DNA of 64,000 nt from Trebonia sp963734665 (GTDB taxonomy: Bacteria > Actinomycetota > Actinomycetes > Streptosporangiales > Streptosporangiaceae): contig CAVTIR010000003.1 in assembly GCA_963734665.1 (NCBI GenBank), positions 124,001 through 188,000 of the forward strand. Reading direction: 5' to 3'. The notes under the pieces were generated by a model. That model was not told where the DNA came from and searched no databases. It saw nothing but the letters and a program-made list of their open reading frames with translations. Shown here one piece after another: positions 34,175-45,282 of the stretch. The translations under genes and the position numbers were made by a program. The number at the start of each line of letters is the position of its first letter. Position 1 is the first letter of the stretch.

Positions 34175-35890
34175 TCAGCTTCGCGGCTGGAGGCGCAACG
34201 CCACCACCTCGTTCGGGCTGGGCATGAAGTAAGGGTTTGAGGCACTAGCCCAGCCGGTGACCTGAGAGGAGTTCCACTCGGCGTAGTCGCCCCAGTAGAT
34301 CATCGTGATCACCGGCAGCTGGCTGGCCCAGATGCCTTCGAGCTGTGCGACGATCTGCTGTTGCTTCGCGGGGCTGGCTGTCGGGTATTCCTCGAACAGC
34401 GTGAGGGCGGTCGGGTCGTTGAACCGCTCGATGTCCTCGAAAGTGGTGATGTTCTTGCCGTTGGGCTCGTAGAACTGCGGGTCCATCTGCTCGGAGTAGA
34501 AAGACCAGGCGGTCGGCGCGTACGAGACCGGGTATCCCATCGTGGACTGGAACTGGCCCATCGCGTCGATGCTGTTGATCTCGTTCGAGGGGACCGTGTC
34601 GAGCGTCATGTTGATGCCGATCGCCTTGAGCTCCTCCGTCAGGACCGAGGCCGCGGCAGCGATGTCCGTGTACGCGGAGGGGAACGTAAGGGAGAACGTG
34701 AGCTGGCGGCCGTTCTTCTCGAAGTAGCCGTCGGATCCCATCTTCCAGCCGTCCGCGGTCAGGATCGACTTCGCCTCGGCGACGTTCTGCTGGAAGTTGT
34801 CGCCGCCGTACTGCGGGGCGACGAGGGAGTTGAAGCTCGGGACCGGCAGGCCCGTGACGTTCGTGGCCGGCGACGAGTTGCGGGCCGACGCGATAGCCGA
34901 CCGGTCGACCCCCACGCTGATCGCCTTGCGGACCGCGAGGTCGCTGAGCGGGAACGTGTCCAGGTTCGGGATCAGCCCGTCAGAGCCGGCCGCCGGCACC
35001 CAGTAGTTGTTGTCACTGCTCCGGTTCAGGTACGTCGTCTGCGCGTTGGGCAGATAGTCGGCCGCCCAGTCGATCTGCCCTGCGGCGATCGCGTCGGCAA
35101 GCGTCTCGTTGTCGCTGAACGCGACGAAGCGCAGCCCGCCGATCGCAGGTTTTCCCGGCTGCCAGTAATGCGGGTTCTTTACGAGCAGGTAGCTCTGCGG
35201 GGAGAACGACGAGAGGGTGAACGGGCCAGTGCCCACGGGGTCGGGGTCCGCCCACGTGGTCGGGTTGGAGATCTTGCTCCAGATGTGCTTGGGAACGATG
35301 ATCTGGCTGGCGTAAATGTCGAAGTTCTGCTCCTGGGGCGAGGCGAAGGTCAGCACCACGGTGTCCGCGTTCGGGGCGCTCACCGAGGTGAACGCGACCC
35401 CGTCGATGTTGAGCGCCGGGTACTTCGCCATGAGCTGATACGTGTAGACCACGTCGGCGCTGGTGAACGGCTGCCCGTCAGTCCACTTGACGCCCTGGCG
35501 CAGGTGCCAGGTCAGGGTCTTGTCGCTATTGCTCCACGTCCAGGACGTGGCCAGCCAGGGGATCACGTCGTTGGACTTGACATAGTTCACCTGGGCGAGC
35601 GGCTCGTAGATGAAGCCGGAGGAACTGCCGTTGGTGACAGCATTCCCGGCCAGGTTGAGCGCGGTCGTCGGCAGGAACGGGTTGAATACCTTCGTCATGC
35701 CCACCGCCTGGCCGCCGACGGTCACGATGGTGCCCGACCCCGACCCGGACGTGCCGCCGCCGCCGGCGGCACCCGAGCACGCGGATACCGCGAGCAAGGC
35801 CGCCAGGGCGAGCGCGGCCGGCACCGGCCACCGTCTCGCTCTCGCTCTTGCCTTTGGTGCCGTCCTGCCGATCATTTTTCTGAGCATCAT
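34175..35890 (-). CDS. ABC transporter solute-binding lipoprotein, peptide/oligosaccharide family 5
   Basis: 571 residues. An Arg-rich start, a hydrophobic run and LLAVSAC (Cys near 38) form the lipoprotein signal. Family SBP_bac_5 blocks: FIYEPLAQVN, WLATSWTWSNSDKTLTWHLR, GVKWTDGQPFTSADVVYTYQ and GTGPFTLSSFSPQSYLLVKN; LSDLAVRKAISVGVDRSAIA follows. The genes upstream encode the matching Dpp-type ATPases and permeases. In this sugar locus the ligand may be an oligosaccharide or glycoside, as known for some members. Its ATG overlaps the previous stop. Confidence 0.9.
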   Translation of the reverse strand: MMLRKMIGRTAPKARARARRWPVPAALALAALLAVSACSGAAGGGGTSGSGSGTIVTVGGQAVGMTKVFNPFLPTTALNLAGNAVTNGSSSGFIYEPLAQVNYVKSNDVIPWLATSWTWSNSDKTLTWHLRQGVKWTDGQPFTSADVVYTYQLMAKYPALNIDGVAFTSVSAPNADTVVLTFASPQEQNFDIYASQIIVPKHIWSKISNPTTWADPDPVGTGPFTLSSFSPQSYLLVKNPHYWQPGKPAIGGLRFVAFSDNETLADAIAAGQIDWAADYLPNAQTTYLNRSSDNNYWVPAAGSDGLIPNLDTFPLSDLAVRKAISVGVDRSAIASARNSSPATNVTGLPVPSFNSLVAPQYGGDNFQQNVAEAKSILTADGWKMGSDGYFEKNGRQLTFSLTFPSAYTDIAAAASVLTEELKAIGINMTLDTVPSNEINSIDAMGQFQSTMGYPVSYAPTAWSFYSEQMDPQFYEPNGKNITTFEDIERFNDPTALTLFEEYPTASPAKQQQIVAQLEGIWASQLPVITMIYWGDYAEWNSSQVTGWASASNPYFMPSPNEVVALRLQPRS

Positions 35891-36937
35891 GGCTCCCTTT
35901 GGGGCGATGGGGGGATGTCACGTCCTTGGGCGAATAGCCAGCAGCGAGACCAGTGGCCCTCGCTGACCTCGAACTTGGGCGGCGCCTGCGTCCGGCATTC
36001 CGGCATGGCGAACGGGCAGCGCGGGTGGAACCGGCAGCCCGCTGGCGGGCTGATCAGGCTTGGCGGCTGGCCCCTGTCGGCGACTTGCTCCCCGTCGGCG
36101 CCGCGGGCGGGGTCGGGCGCTGAGGAGATGAGCAGCCGGGTGTAGGGATGCGCGGGCTCGCTGGTCACCTGTTCCGACGGTCCGCTCTCGATGACCTGCC
36201 CCGCGTACATGACCGCCGTCTCGGTGGCGAAGTAGCGGGCCGAGGCGACGTCGTGCGTCACGTAGAGCAGCCCGGTCCCGTCTTTGGTGAGGTCGGCGAG
36301 CAGGTTGAGCACGCCGAGGCGGATGGAGACGTCGAGGTTGGACACCGGCTCGTCGGCGAGCAGCACGGCGGGACGCGCGGCGAGCGCGCGGGCGATCGAA
36401 ACCCGCTGCAGCTGGCCGCCGGACAGCTCGTGTGGGTACTTCTTGAGAAACTGGCTAGCGGGCCGCAGGTGGACCTGCTCAAGCAGTTCGCGCGTCCTGG
36501 CCTTCAGCGCGTCGCCCTTGCGCTGCGGTTCGTGGATGCGCACAGCGCGTTCGAGGTGCGTGGATATCCGGAGCATCGGGTTGAACGACCCGTACGGGTC
36601 CTGCAGGATCAGCTGCACCTGGCCGACGTGCCTCCGCAGGGCGCGGCCGCGCGTCGCGCGGACCGGCTGGCCGCGCAGCAGCACCTCCCCGGAGGTCCGC
36701 GGGTACAAGCCCGCGAGGACCCGGGCCAGCGTCGACTTGCCGGATCCCGACTCGCCTACGAGGGCGGTCACCCGGCTCTGGTACACGCCGATCGAGGCGC
36801 CGTCGAGCGCGTGCACCACGCGCCGGCTGCCCAGCCGCCCGGCATCTTTCCCGTGCACGGGAAAGTGCTTGGTCACGTCGACGGCCGCCAGGACGGGGGA
36901 GGCGTCCGGGCTCCACTGGTCAGGTACGACCTGCTGG

Positions 36938-36945
<8 letters not shown>
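35887..36945 (-). CDS. oligopeptide/dipeptide-type ABC ATPase (OppF/DppF-like)
   Basis: 352 residues. Walker A GESGSGKSTLARVL, Q-loop LILQDPYGSFNP, signature ELSGGQLQRVSIARALA, Walker B VLLADEPVSNLD and the switch His in LYVTHDVASARYFA are present. The C-terminal CRFHPRCPFAMPEC element is the cysteine cluster of the Opp/Dpp ATPases, which may hold an Fe-S cluster. It pairs with the ATPase domain of the fusion protein at 36938 to energise uptake. It overlaps both neighbouring genes by a few bases. Confidence 0.9.
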
Positions 36946-38986
<2,041 letters not shown>

Positions 38987-39961
38987 CTAGCTCTCCCGTG
39001 TCCGTGGGTCGAGCACGACATACGCGACGTCGGCCAGCAGGTTGGCGATCAGGACGGCCATCGTGATGGTCAGGAAGATGGCCTCGAGCAGCGGGTAGTC
39101 CTGGCCTTCGGCGGCCTGGAACAGGACGGTCCCGATACCGGGGTAGTTGAAGACGATTTCCGTCACGATCGCGCCGCCGACCACGAAGCCGAGCGACATG
39201 GCGAAGCCGGCCACCGAGGGGAGCACTGCGTTGCGGCCGGCATAGGTGAACATGACGCGCAGCTTTGACAGGCCCTTGGCCTCCGCCAGCAGCACGTAGT
39301 CCTCGTTGAGCGTGGTGATCATCATGTTGCGCATGCCGAGAAGCCAGCCGCCCACTGAGGCGACGACGATGGTGAGCGCGGGCAGCACGCCGTAGTAGAT
39401 CGCGCTGCTGATAAAGGACCAGTTAAACCCGATTTGCAGCCCGACGCCGTACCCGCCGGAACTCGGGAACCAATGCAAGCCCACCGCGAACACCAAGATC
39501 GCCAGGAGCGCGAACCAGAAATAAGGCAGCGAGGAAAGGAACGTGGTAATCGGGACCAGCGCGTCGCGCCAGCTGCCGCGCCGCCAGCCGACAATCATCC
39601 CGAGCAGGGTGCCGAGGACGAACCCGATGATCGTGCAGAGCCCGATCAGTACCAGGGTCCAGAAAATGCTCTGCCTGATGACCTGGATTACCGGCGTCGG
39701 GTAATACGAGTACGAGGTCCCGAAATTGAATGTGACGACATTGTGCCAGTAGGTGAAGTACTGGGAGAGCAGGCTCGTGTGCGGCTGGCCGAAGAGCACC
39801 TGGATCGCCTTGATCGCGGCAGGTGACAGCTTGCCCGCGTTGCGGTTGATGAGATCCTGCGCGGGATTTCCCGGCATCAGCCGGGGCAGGATGAAGTTCA
39901 GCGTGATGGCCGCCCACGCGGTGACCACGTAGAAGAAAAGCCGCCGCCCGAGGACCCTCAT
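38987..39961 (-). CDS. ABC transporter permease, DppB type
   Basis: 324 residues from ATG 39961 with GGAGGAAAC upstream. The N-terminus RRLFFYVVTAWAAITLNFIL and PRLMPGNPAQDLI are those of DppB-family permeases; six membrane segments are visible. The EAA loop is NEDYVLLAEAKGLSKLRVMF near residues 213-232, followed by AGRNAVLPSVAGFAMSLGFV. It pairs with the permease half of the next gene. Its start overlaps the stop of the frameshifted ThuA gene. Confidence 0.9.
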   Translation of the reverse strand: MRVLGRRLFFYVVTAWAAITLNFILPRLMPGNPAQDLINRNAGKLSPAAIKAIQVLFGQPHTSLLSQYFTYWHNVVTFNFGTSYSYYPTPVIQVIRQSIFWTLVLIGLCTIIGFVLGTLLGMIVGWRRGSWRDALVPITTFLSSLPYFWFALLAILVFAVGLHWFPSSGGYGVGLQIGFNWSFISSAIYYGVLPALTIVVASVGGWLLGMRNMMITTLNEDYVLLAEAKGLSKLRVMFTYAGRNAVLPSVAGFAMSLGFVVGGAIVTEIVFNYPGIGTVLFQAAEGQDYPLLEAIFLTITMAVLIANLLADVAYVVLDPRTRES

Positions 39962-40621
39962 CGGGTTTCCTCCCCGTGCACCCATCTGGCGGCGCGGGTG
40001 ACGATCTCGCGGACCGGCGGATCGTCCCAGGCTCGCATGTCGTGGCCAAGCTGCAGGTAGCAGACCCGGCCGCGGCCTTCCTGGCGCGTGTAGGCAACAG
40101 GCTCTCGCCCTGCCGGGGTGCGGCGCCACGCTATGACCTCGACATCATCCGCTGTGGCGATCCGGTAGTGCTCATGAGTTATCCCGAACGGTCCCGTGCT
40201 CCGCGTCACCGGATGGCACTGATCGGTCTCGACCTGAAACCGGCTCTCGTGCGGCGGCGGGCCGTGGGAGACGTACCGGCTGCCGATGAGCTCGGTGAGC
40301 GATCCGGTAAGCCGGGTCGGGTCCGGCCTCGGTGCCTGGGAAGACATTCGACGCGTGCACCGCCAGCAGCCCGGTGCCGGACCTGACGGCGGCTGCGAGC
40401 GCCGACTGAAGGGCAGCGGGGAAGTCTCCCAGGGCGGTGTACAGCACGAGTAGGCCGACGGCGGCGCGGTCCGCCAGGCGGGCGGTCCCCATTGTGGTGC
40501 GCGCCGCGAAGCCCGCCACACTCAGGATTTCGGCCAGCTTGAGGCCGGCGCTGAACAAGTCCTCGTAGACGTCGTCACCGTTGATGACGACTAGGGCGCG
40601 CGGGGCGGGCAGTGGCGTCAT
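39958..40621 (-). pseudogene. ThuA-like domain protein, one +1 frameshift
   Basis: ATG 40621 follows AAGGAAG. The first part (RALVVINGDDVYEDLFSAGL to LLAVHASNVFPGTEAGPD) is in one frame. After one extra C near 40320 the rest continues RLTGSLTELIGSRYVSHGPP and YLQLGHDMRAWDDPPVREIV in the next frame to the stop at 39958. The combined product of about 220 residues would match the intact ThuA at 33442. As with HyuB, a single base separates this from a complete gene. It sits between the Gfo/Idh gene and DppB in the operon. Confidence 0.8.
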
Positions 40622-40632
40622 TGCTTACTTCC

Positions 40633-41718
40633 TTAGTAGGTCGAGCGTTGTTCTCCGATTGGCTGCCAGAAGCCCTGCGCGAGCCCACTTAGCAGTGCGT
40701 TGTCGACGGCGGTCAAGGGCAGCCGGACCCGTCCACGGGAACGACTGCTCTCATACGTCGCGAAGATGATCTCCGCGCCACGGACGCCGAGTTCGCTGCG
40801 CAGCGCGGGCTCGCGTCCCTCTCGAAGGCTCTCCAGCAGGTCCGCTATGGCCGCCGCGGTGCCCGCGACGATGGCCGGGTCGACGCCCCGCTCCCACGTC
40901 GGTGCGTCCCTGCTGTAAGGGGAGGTGAATGTCAGGTCGTCCTGCCCGAAGCGGCGGATGACGCAGCCAGCCCCGCGCGCGTCCAGCCGCCCGCGGGTGC
41001 CCTGCACGATCACCCCCAAATTGTTGGCCAGGTTGAGCACGGGAGTCTGGGGCTCGCGACCGGTCATGATGACCGCGGTGATACCGTCGTCCCACTTGAC
41101 CTGGGTGAGCGAGGAAGTCTCTGTGAAGGCGCCGTACACGTATCTGTTCACCGATACGTCCACCTGGCCGATGACCCAGCCGGGCGGCCGGTCGCCGAGG
41201 TAGAACAGCAACAGGTCGACGATGTGCGAGCCGAAGTCCGGCAGGTTGGGGCAGTACCCTTCCAGGCTGATCACGTCGCCGATGGCGCCCGCGGCGATCT
41301 GGTCACGGGCGAAAAGGTGCACGGGCTCGTACCGCCGCTGCAGGTTAATGGTGAGCTGCACCCCTGCTTCCGCCGCCAGTCGGTGCATCTCTAGTACGTC
41401 GCCGTACGACGTCGCGATCGGCTTCTCGCAGTGAATGGCCTTCACGCCGGCGGCGACCGCTGCCCGCGTCACCTCAAGGTGGAAAGCCGGCGGCGTGCAG
41501 ATGCTCACGACGTCGGGGTGCTCGGCCTCCAGGAGATCGGCGTAGCTGCCGTAGACGCCGGGGATCGAGAGATCGCGCGCAAGCTCGCCCGCGGCGTCGC
41601 CGTCCGGGTCCGCTACGGCTACCAGGCGCGCGCCCGCTGCTCGCGCGGCCAGGTATCCCTGGGCGTGCACCCGTCCCTGGGACCCTGCCGCGATCACGGC
41701 GCAGGTATATGTGCTCAT
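40633..41718 (-). CDS. Gfo/Idh/MocA family oxidoreductase
   Basis: 361 residues from ATG 41718 with GAAGGAG upstream. CAVIAAGSQGRVHAQGYLAA is an unusual NAD-binding start (AAGSQG instead of GxGxxG). VVSICTPPAFHLEVTRAAVA, AIHCEKPIATSYGDVLEMHR (catalytic EKP near 95) and FGSHIVDLLLFYLG follow. It is the first gene of the operon that runs through ThuA, the transporter, the TIM barrel and the epimerase to the GntR regulator. The operator with phased repeats lies 38-72 bases upstream. Likely role: NAD-dependent oxidation of a sugar ring. Confidence 0.87.
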   Translation of the reverse strand: MSTYTCAVIAAGSQGRVHAQGYLAARAAGARLVAVADPDGDAAGELARDLSIPGVYGSYADLLEAEHPDVVSICTPPAFHLEVTRAAVAAGVKAIHCEKPIATSYGDVLEMHRLAAEAGVQLTINLQRRYEPVHLFARDQIAAGAIGDVISLEGYCPNLPDFGSHIVDLLLFYLGDRPPGWVIGQVDVSVNRYVYGAFTETSSLTQVKWDDGITAVIMTGREPQTPVLNLANNLGVIVQGTRGRLDARGAGCVIRRFGQDDLTFTSPYSRDAPTWERGVDPAIVAGTAAAIADLLESLREGREPALRSELGVRGAEIIFATYESSRSRGRVRLPLTAVDNALLSGLAQGFWQPIGEQRSTY

Positions 41719-41755
41719 GTCTGGGCTCCTTCGGCTCTGGCAGACAGTAATGTTT

Positions 41756-41790
41756 GCCAGATGGATACCACTGTGAACCACTTGGAGCCA
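41756..41790. promoter_or_regulatory. phased TGGT/TGGC repeats between Gfo/Idh and alcohol dehydrogenase genes
   Basis: On the plus strand GCCA 41756, ACCA 41767, ACCA 41777 and GCCA 41787 are spaced 11, 10 and 10 bases. The minus strand reads TGGCTCCAAG, TGGTTCACAG, TGGTATCCAT. TGGTTCAyAG then TGGTATC is shared with the site at 29609. The region is between divergent starts and could control both directions. Confidence 0.55.
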
Positions 41791-41911
41791 TTTATAGACG
41801 ATCACTATCCACCGGTTCAAGGGTTCACGTACGATTTCTCCGTGGTCCCATCCGCTGGCTGGCCTGGCGGCATGGCGTCGGAGTATCGAAACACAGGCGA
41901 CGGAGGGATTC

Positions 41912-42871
41912 ATGAAGATCAGCCAGATCACTGGTCCGCGCAGGTCAGAGGTGGTCGAAGTGGAAGACCCCGTGCCAGGCGCCCGTCAGGTACTTGTCAG
42001 AGTGGTAGCCAGTGGTGTCTGCACGTCTGACCTGTCACTGTGGCGAACGGGCGGCGCGGGCAGGCAGGCGTCCGCCGAGCCGATCCGGCTTGGTCATGAG
42101 ATCGTCGGCCAGGTCGTGGCGGTCGGCCGGGACGCCCGCGGCTGGGCCGAGGGCGACCTGGTAACCGGCCTCGGTGGCCAGGGATTCGCGTCGCTGGCGG
42201 TGCTGGATGCCGATCGCATCCTCCCGGTCCCCGACCGCATCGAGCCAGCCCTCGCCATCGGCGAGCCGGTCGCTGACCTCGCGGAGGCCCTGTCCCGCAC
42301 GCACATGAGAGCGGGTGACCGGGTTGCCGTGGTAGGCCTCGGTTTCATGGGCCTGGGGCTCGTGCAGCTAGTCAGGGATCGGGCGCCCGGGCTGCTGATT
42401 GGTGTGGATCCCGTTCCGGCCGCCAGGCAGCGCGCTCTCGATCTCGGGGCCGACCTGGCGTTCGCTCCCGAGGAGGTCCCCGCGGAATACAGCACGGGGG
42501 AAGCCGGGCGAGTCGGCGACCACCGGGCTGATCTCGTCCTGGAGGCGACCGGGGTGACCCCCGGCCTGAAGACCGCCGCCTCGCTGGTCCGGCCATTCGG
42601 CACGCTGTGCGTCGTCGGCTATCACCATAAGGGCGACGCCATGATGGACATGGACCTGTGGTACCGGGGAGTCACGGTCGTCAACGGCTTCTGTCCGGAT
42701 CAGCGGCGCCTCATGCGGGCGATGAGCGACGCACTGGACCTCATCGCCAGGCACCGGTTCAGCTATGCCTCCCTGGTGACGCACAGGTTCGAGCTAACGG
42801 AAGCGGACCAGGCCTTCGAGCTCATGGACGCTCGTGCGGACGGGTTCGTCAAGGCCATACTCGAACCCTGA
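41912..42871 (+). CDS. zinc-type alcohol/polyol dehydrogenase (MDR superfamily), short form
   Basis: 319 residues; GGAGGGATTC precedes the ATG. Catalytic zinc ligands are the Cys in VVASGVCTSDLSLW near 37 and HE in IRLGHEIVGQVVAVG near 63. The four-cysteine structural zinc loop of ordinary members is missing, which explains the shorter length. VAVVGLGFMGLGLVQLVRDR near 130-150 is the NAD site. It is read divergently from the Gfo/Idh gene across the phased-repeat region, so co-regulation is likely. Probable role: oxidation of a polyol or sugar hydroxyl. Confidence 0.85.
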   Translation: MKISQITGPRRSEVVEVEDPVPGARQVLVRVVASGVCTSDLSLWRTGGAGRQASAEPIRLGHEIVGQVVAVGRDARGWAEGDLVTGLGGQGFASLAVLDADRILPVPDRIEPALAIGEPVADLAEALSRTHMRAGDRVAVVGLGFMGLGLVQLVRDRAPGLLIGVDPVPAARQRALDLGADLAFAPEEVPAEYSTGEAGRVGDHRADLVLEATGVTPGLKTAASLVRPFGTLCVVGYHHKGDAMMDMDLWYRGVTVVNGFCPDQRRLMRAMSDALDLIARHRFSYASLVTHRFELTEADQAFELMDARADGFVKAILEP

Positions 42872-42873
42872 TA

Positions 42874-42885
42874 GGTGCGTCCACT
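42874..42885. repeat. 12-mer GGTGCGTCCACT, copy 1
   Basis: The same 12 bases occur at 61029-61040. Copy 1 lies 3 bases after an intact gene, where debris begins; copy 2 sits where an SDR pseudogene breaks off. They may mark the end of a transposable element. Confidence 0.4.
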
Positions 42886-42959
42886 GAAAAAGACCCCATC
42901 GCCGTGCTCCTAGATGAGTACCCGTCGGGCTGACCGGGAAAAAGCCGTGACCGCACTGC

Positions 42960-43150
42960 TCAGGACCCGGTCTGCGACCGGACGTCCAGGTCGGTCCCGC
43001 CGGACTCCACGTCCGCGTAAATGGCGGCGAGATACCAGCCGGGCGGCAGCCACCCGGTCATCGTGCAGACCTGCCGGCTGTAGGACGCCACCGGGTCCTG
43101 CAACTCTCGCGTCGAGGTCCGCACCGGCGCCGTGACCGCTACGGGTTGTC
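42960..43150 (-). pseudogene. serine recombinase remnant (resolvase N-terminal part)
   Basis: A minus-strand frame ending at 42960 encodes RTSTRELQDPVASYSRQ, with the Ser of the RxS catalytic region. It is followed by LPPGWYLAAIYADVESGGTD and LDVRSQ, the early part of actinomycete large serine recombinases, where LPPGW and DxESGG blocks are usual. The frame stops soon after; the helical bundle, the zinc ribbon and the DNA-binding parts are absent. The extreme N-terminus is also lost or altered. Confidence 0.55.
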
Positions 43151-44000
43151 CTGCTGCCGGGTTTGGGGAATCCAGTGTCCACTGAAGGAGTCCCCTTATC
43201 GCCTCGGCCTGCCGCGCGTCCAGCGTAGCGGCCTTCCTGCCGGTGACAATTTTGGATCTTGAGCGGACTTTCAGGCCTCCCGGTCTTTCCGCCTCACTTA
43301 TATGATCTGCGGCACGTCGAGATCGTCGGCCGCGCACAGATTAACCACTCGGTAGTGCTCGCTGGCGAGCGGTCAGCATTGTCCGGCCTGTGTTCCCAGG
43401 AGTAGAGACTGTGAGCGTCTCGAAGCAGGTCACTTTGCAAGATCGTCATTCGGCGAGCAGGCTCGGCGCGAATGACGTCCGGATAGGTTAAACGCCCGTA
43501 GTGATCCGATCGGCTGTAGCAGATGATCGAGCTCGTTCTTGGGGCAGCGCCGGTAAGCGCTATCAGCCGGCTGGATGGGTGTCATCTGGTCTGCTAGCGG
43601 GATCAGGCCGGCGTCTCATTGTCGGTCCCGAAACGCTCGGTTTGGTGTATTTTCCGATCAGGAGGTTCCTGATGCCTTGAGCGGGGCTGGAGTAGGCACC
43701 TTTCGGCCAGGAAAGTTGATTGCCTGCACTCGGAGAGCTGAATAGCGGAGGGCCGACGTTTGTGTCACGACCGAAACTGCCGATCCCTAATCCTTCCTAA
43801 GAAATCCCGCAAAAGTATGAGATATACACCGATGTGCCCACATACCGTCTCTGATCCATATCGCGGCGCCTGCCGGGGACTCTGGGTGATGGGCAGCCAC
43901 GTGCAATGGGGACGTTCGGCGGGACTTTCGGCCCTGGGGGGTGCGATATGTCGGATTACCGTTGCTAAAAAGAGCGAGAACGTCCTACAGGGGGCATCGA

Positions 44001-44165
44001 ATGTTCTGGTCTATCACCGGCGGAATCATCTACTTCATACTCATCATCACTCTTGGCGTTATGTCGCTCAGGAAGGGTCATTGGGTGATGTTCATCATCG
44101 GGATCTTCTTGCCATTCTTCTGGCTCATCGGCGCGCTGATGCCTTCACGACGGCTCGCCTACTAG
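44001..44165 (+). CDS. small two-helix membrane protein
   Basis: 54 residues from ATG 44001 with AGGGGG seven bases upstream. Two hydrophobic helices are evident (ITGGIIYFILIITLGVMSL and WVMFIIGIFLPFFWLIGAL) around an RKGHW turn, and the tail is basic (PSRRLAY). Small proteins of this make-up are common in actinomycetes and have no assigned role. It overlaps the end of the truncated minus-strand FAH gene, so it came with the inserted segment or its flank. Confidence 0.7.
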   Translation: MFWSITGGIIYFILIITLGVMSLRKGHWVMFIIGIFLPFFWLIGALMPSRRLAY

Positions 44166-44397
44166 GCGAGCCAGCTCCAGGGAGAGGCTGGCGGCGAGCC
44201 GCCTCCGGGAGGCCGGTGAAGCCTGCCACGCCGAGCCCGGCCAGCAGGGCCAGCCCGCCGCTCGCGAAGAATGCCGCGTCGCTCGCGAAACATGCCGCGT
44301 CGTAATCGGGAAACCGCGCGGAGACGTCAACGACGCGGTCGCCGTGCAGCGCTCCGGGGCGCTCGTGTCCTGGTTCTCCGAGGCGTAGCAGTTTCAC
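44125..44397 (-). pseudogene. truncated fumarylacetoacetate hydrolase family gene
   Basis: GTG 44397 overlaps the amidohydrolase stop (GTGA). The start VKLLRLGEPGHERPGALHGD and RVVDVSARFPDY is the N-terminal domain of an FAH protein; GGLALLAGLGVAGFTGLPEA follows. After roughly 75 residues the frame runs into the opposite-strand membrane-protein gene and stops. The catalytic C-terminal domain with its metal ligands is missing. A near-exact 18-base duplication (AACFASD then AAFFASG) lies in the middle. Confidence 0.7.
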
Positions 44398-45269
44398 GAG
44401 ATGGTCTCCTCGATCGCGGGCCGGTTGCCGCTGGTACTGGCGGCCGAGATCCGGTAGACGGCGGCGGCGCTGCCGTGGCGCACCGAATCGAGCTCGTCGT
44501 CGGCCAGCCCCAGGCCGGCGCCGGCGCCGGCGGCCCAGCGGCGGTACTCATCGGCGTCCGGGGGCACGGACAGCGGGGAGTCGCTGCCGGCCATGACCCG
44601 GTCGGGCGAGAAGATCTCAAGGGCTGCGAGCACGAAGGGCATGCCGCGGCCGCGGCCAGCGGCGGCCGCGCCGGACAGCTTGACGGCGGCGCCGGGATGG
44701 GCCGCCACCGCGCGCAGACCGCGGCGCCAGCGTGCTCCTTCACTGGAGAGCAGGCCCGCCTCCAGCGGCGGGTTGCCGAGGTGGCTGACCACGAGTGTCA
44801 GTTCCGGTACGGCATCGTGGACCCGGGCGAGCTCCATGAGCTGCACGGCGCGGACGGTCGCGTCGAAGACGAGCCCGGCGCGTGCGGTCTCGCGCAGGCC
44901 GGCGACGACGGGCGCGGAGAGAATGAACCCCGCGCCCTCGTCCTGGAACAGGCGGCGCACGCCGCGCACGGAAGGATGCTCTGCCCGCAAGCGGGCCAGG
45001 TGTTCGCCCACCCGCTCGCCCCGGTGTACCGGTGCGTAGGCGACGATCGCGGCCAGCTCCGGCCACTGGAGGCTCTCCACCCAGCGCACCTCGTCGAATG
45101 CCTGCTCGTCCAGGCAGTCCGCCTGTACGAACACGGCTGTCGGCAGGCTCGCGCCGCGGACGGGCAACTGCGGGCGGCGCAACTCCGGCAGCCCGTCCAG
45201 CCACGGGTACCGCAGCCGGCCGGGATCCCAGACGTGGACGTGCGCGTCGATCAGCGGCGGCGCGGTCAT
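44394..45269 (-). CDS. amidohydrolase-2 family TIM-barrel hydrolase (lactonase-like)
   Basis: 291 residues. PLIDAHVHVWDPGRLRYPWL carries the HxH metal pair near 9-11. AVFVQADCLDEQAFDEV, TLVVSHLGNPPLEAG (His near 162) and RVMAGSDSPLSVPPDADEYR (catalytic Asp near 228) match the L-fuconolactonase/rhamnonolactonase group. It comes after the sugar ABC permeases and before a truncated FAH gene on the same strand, with the enolase-type gene at the head of the operon. That set (lactonase, dehydratase, FAH) parallels the first cassette at 0-4.9 kb. Confidence 0.83.
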   Translation of the reverse strand: MTAPPLIDAHVHVWDPGRLRYPWLDGLPELRRPQLPVRGASLPTAVFVQADCLDEQAFDEVRWVESLQWPELAAIVAYAPVHRGERVGEHLARLRAEHPSVRGVRRLFQDEGAGFILSAPVVAGLRETARAGLVFDATVRAVQLMELARVHDAVPELTLVVSHLGNPPLEAGLLSSEGARWRRGLRAVAAHPGAAVKLSGAAAAGRGRGMPFVLAALEIFSPDRVMAGSDSPLSVPPDADEYRRWAAGAGAGLGLADDELDSVRHGSAAAVYRISAASTSGNRPAIEETIS

Positions 45270-45282
45270 GTCAGGCGTCGTC

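Larger units (their letters stand above)
42872..44000. other. 1.1-kb region of mobile-element debris and non-coding DNA
   Basis: It begins 2 bases after the dehydrogenase stop with the 12-mer repeat at 42874 and contains a minus-strand serine-recombinase remnant up to about 43150. From 43250 to 44000 only short frames without ribosome sites were seen. This part is less GC-rich than the rest of the window. TCCACTGAA followed by an A/G-rich stretch and CCC occurs at 42880 and again, imperfectly, near 43176. Confidence 0.5.

Noticed and set aside
43941..44000. Upstream 20-codon extension of the small membrane protein
   Set aside because: No ribosome site at that start, while ATG 44001 has AGGGGG at proper spacing and begins directly at the first hydrophobic helix.
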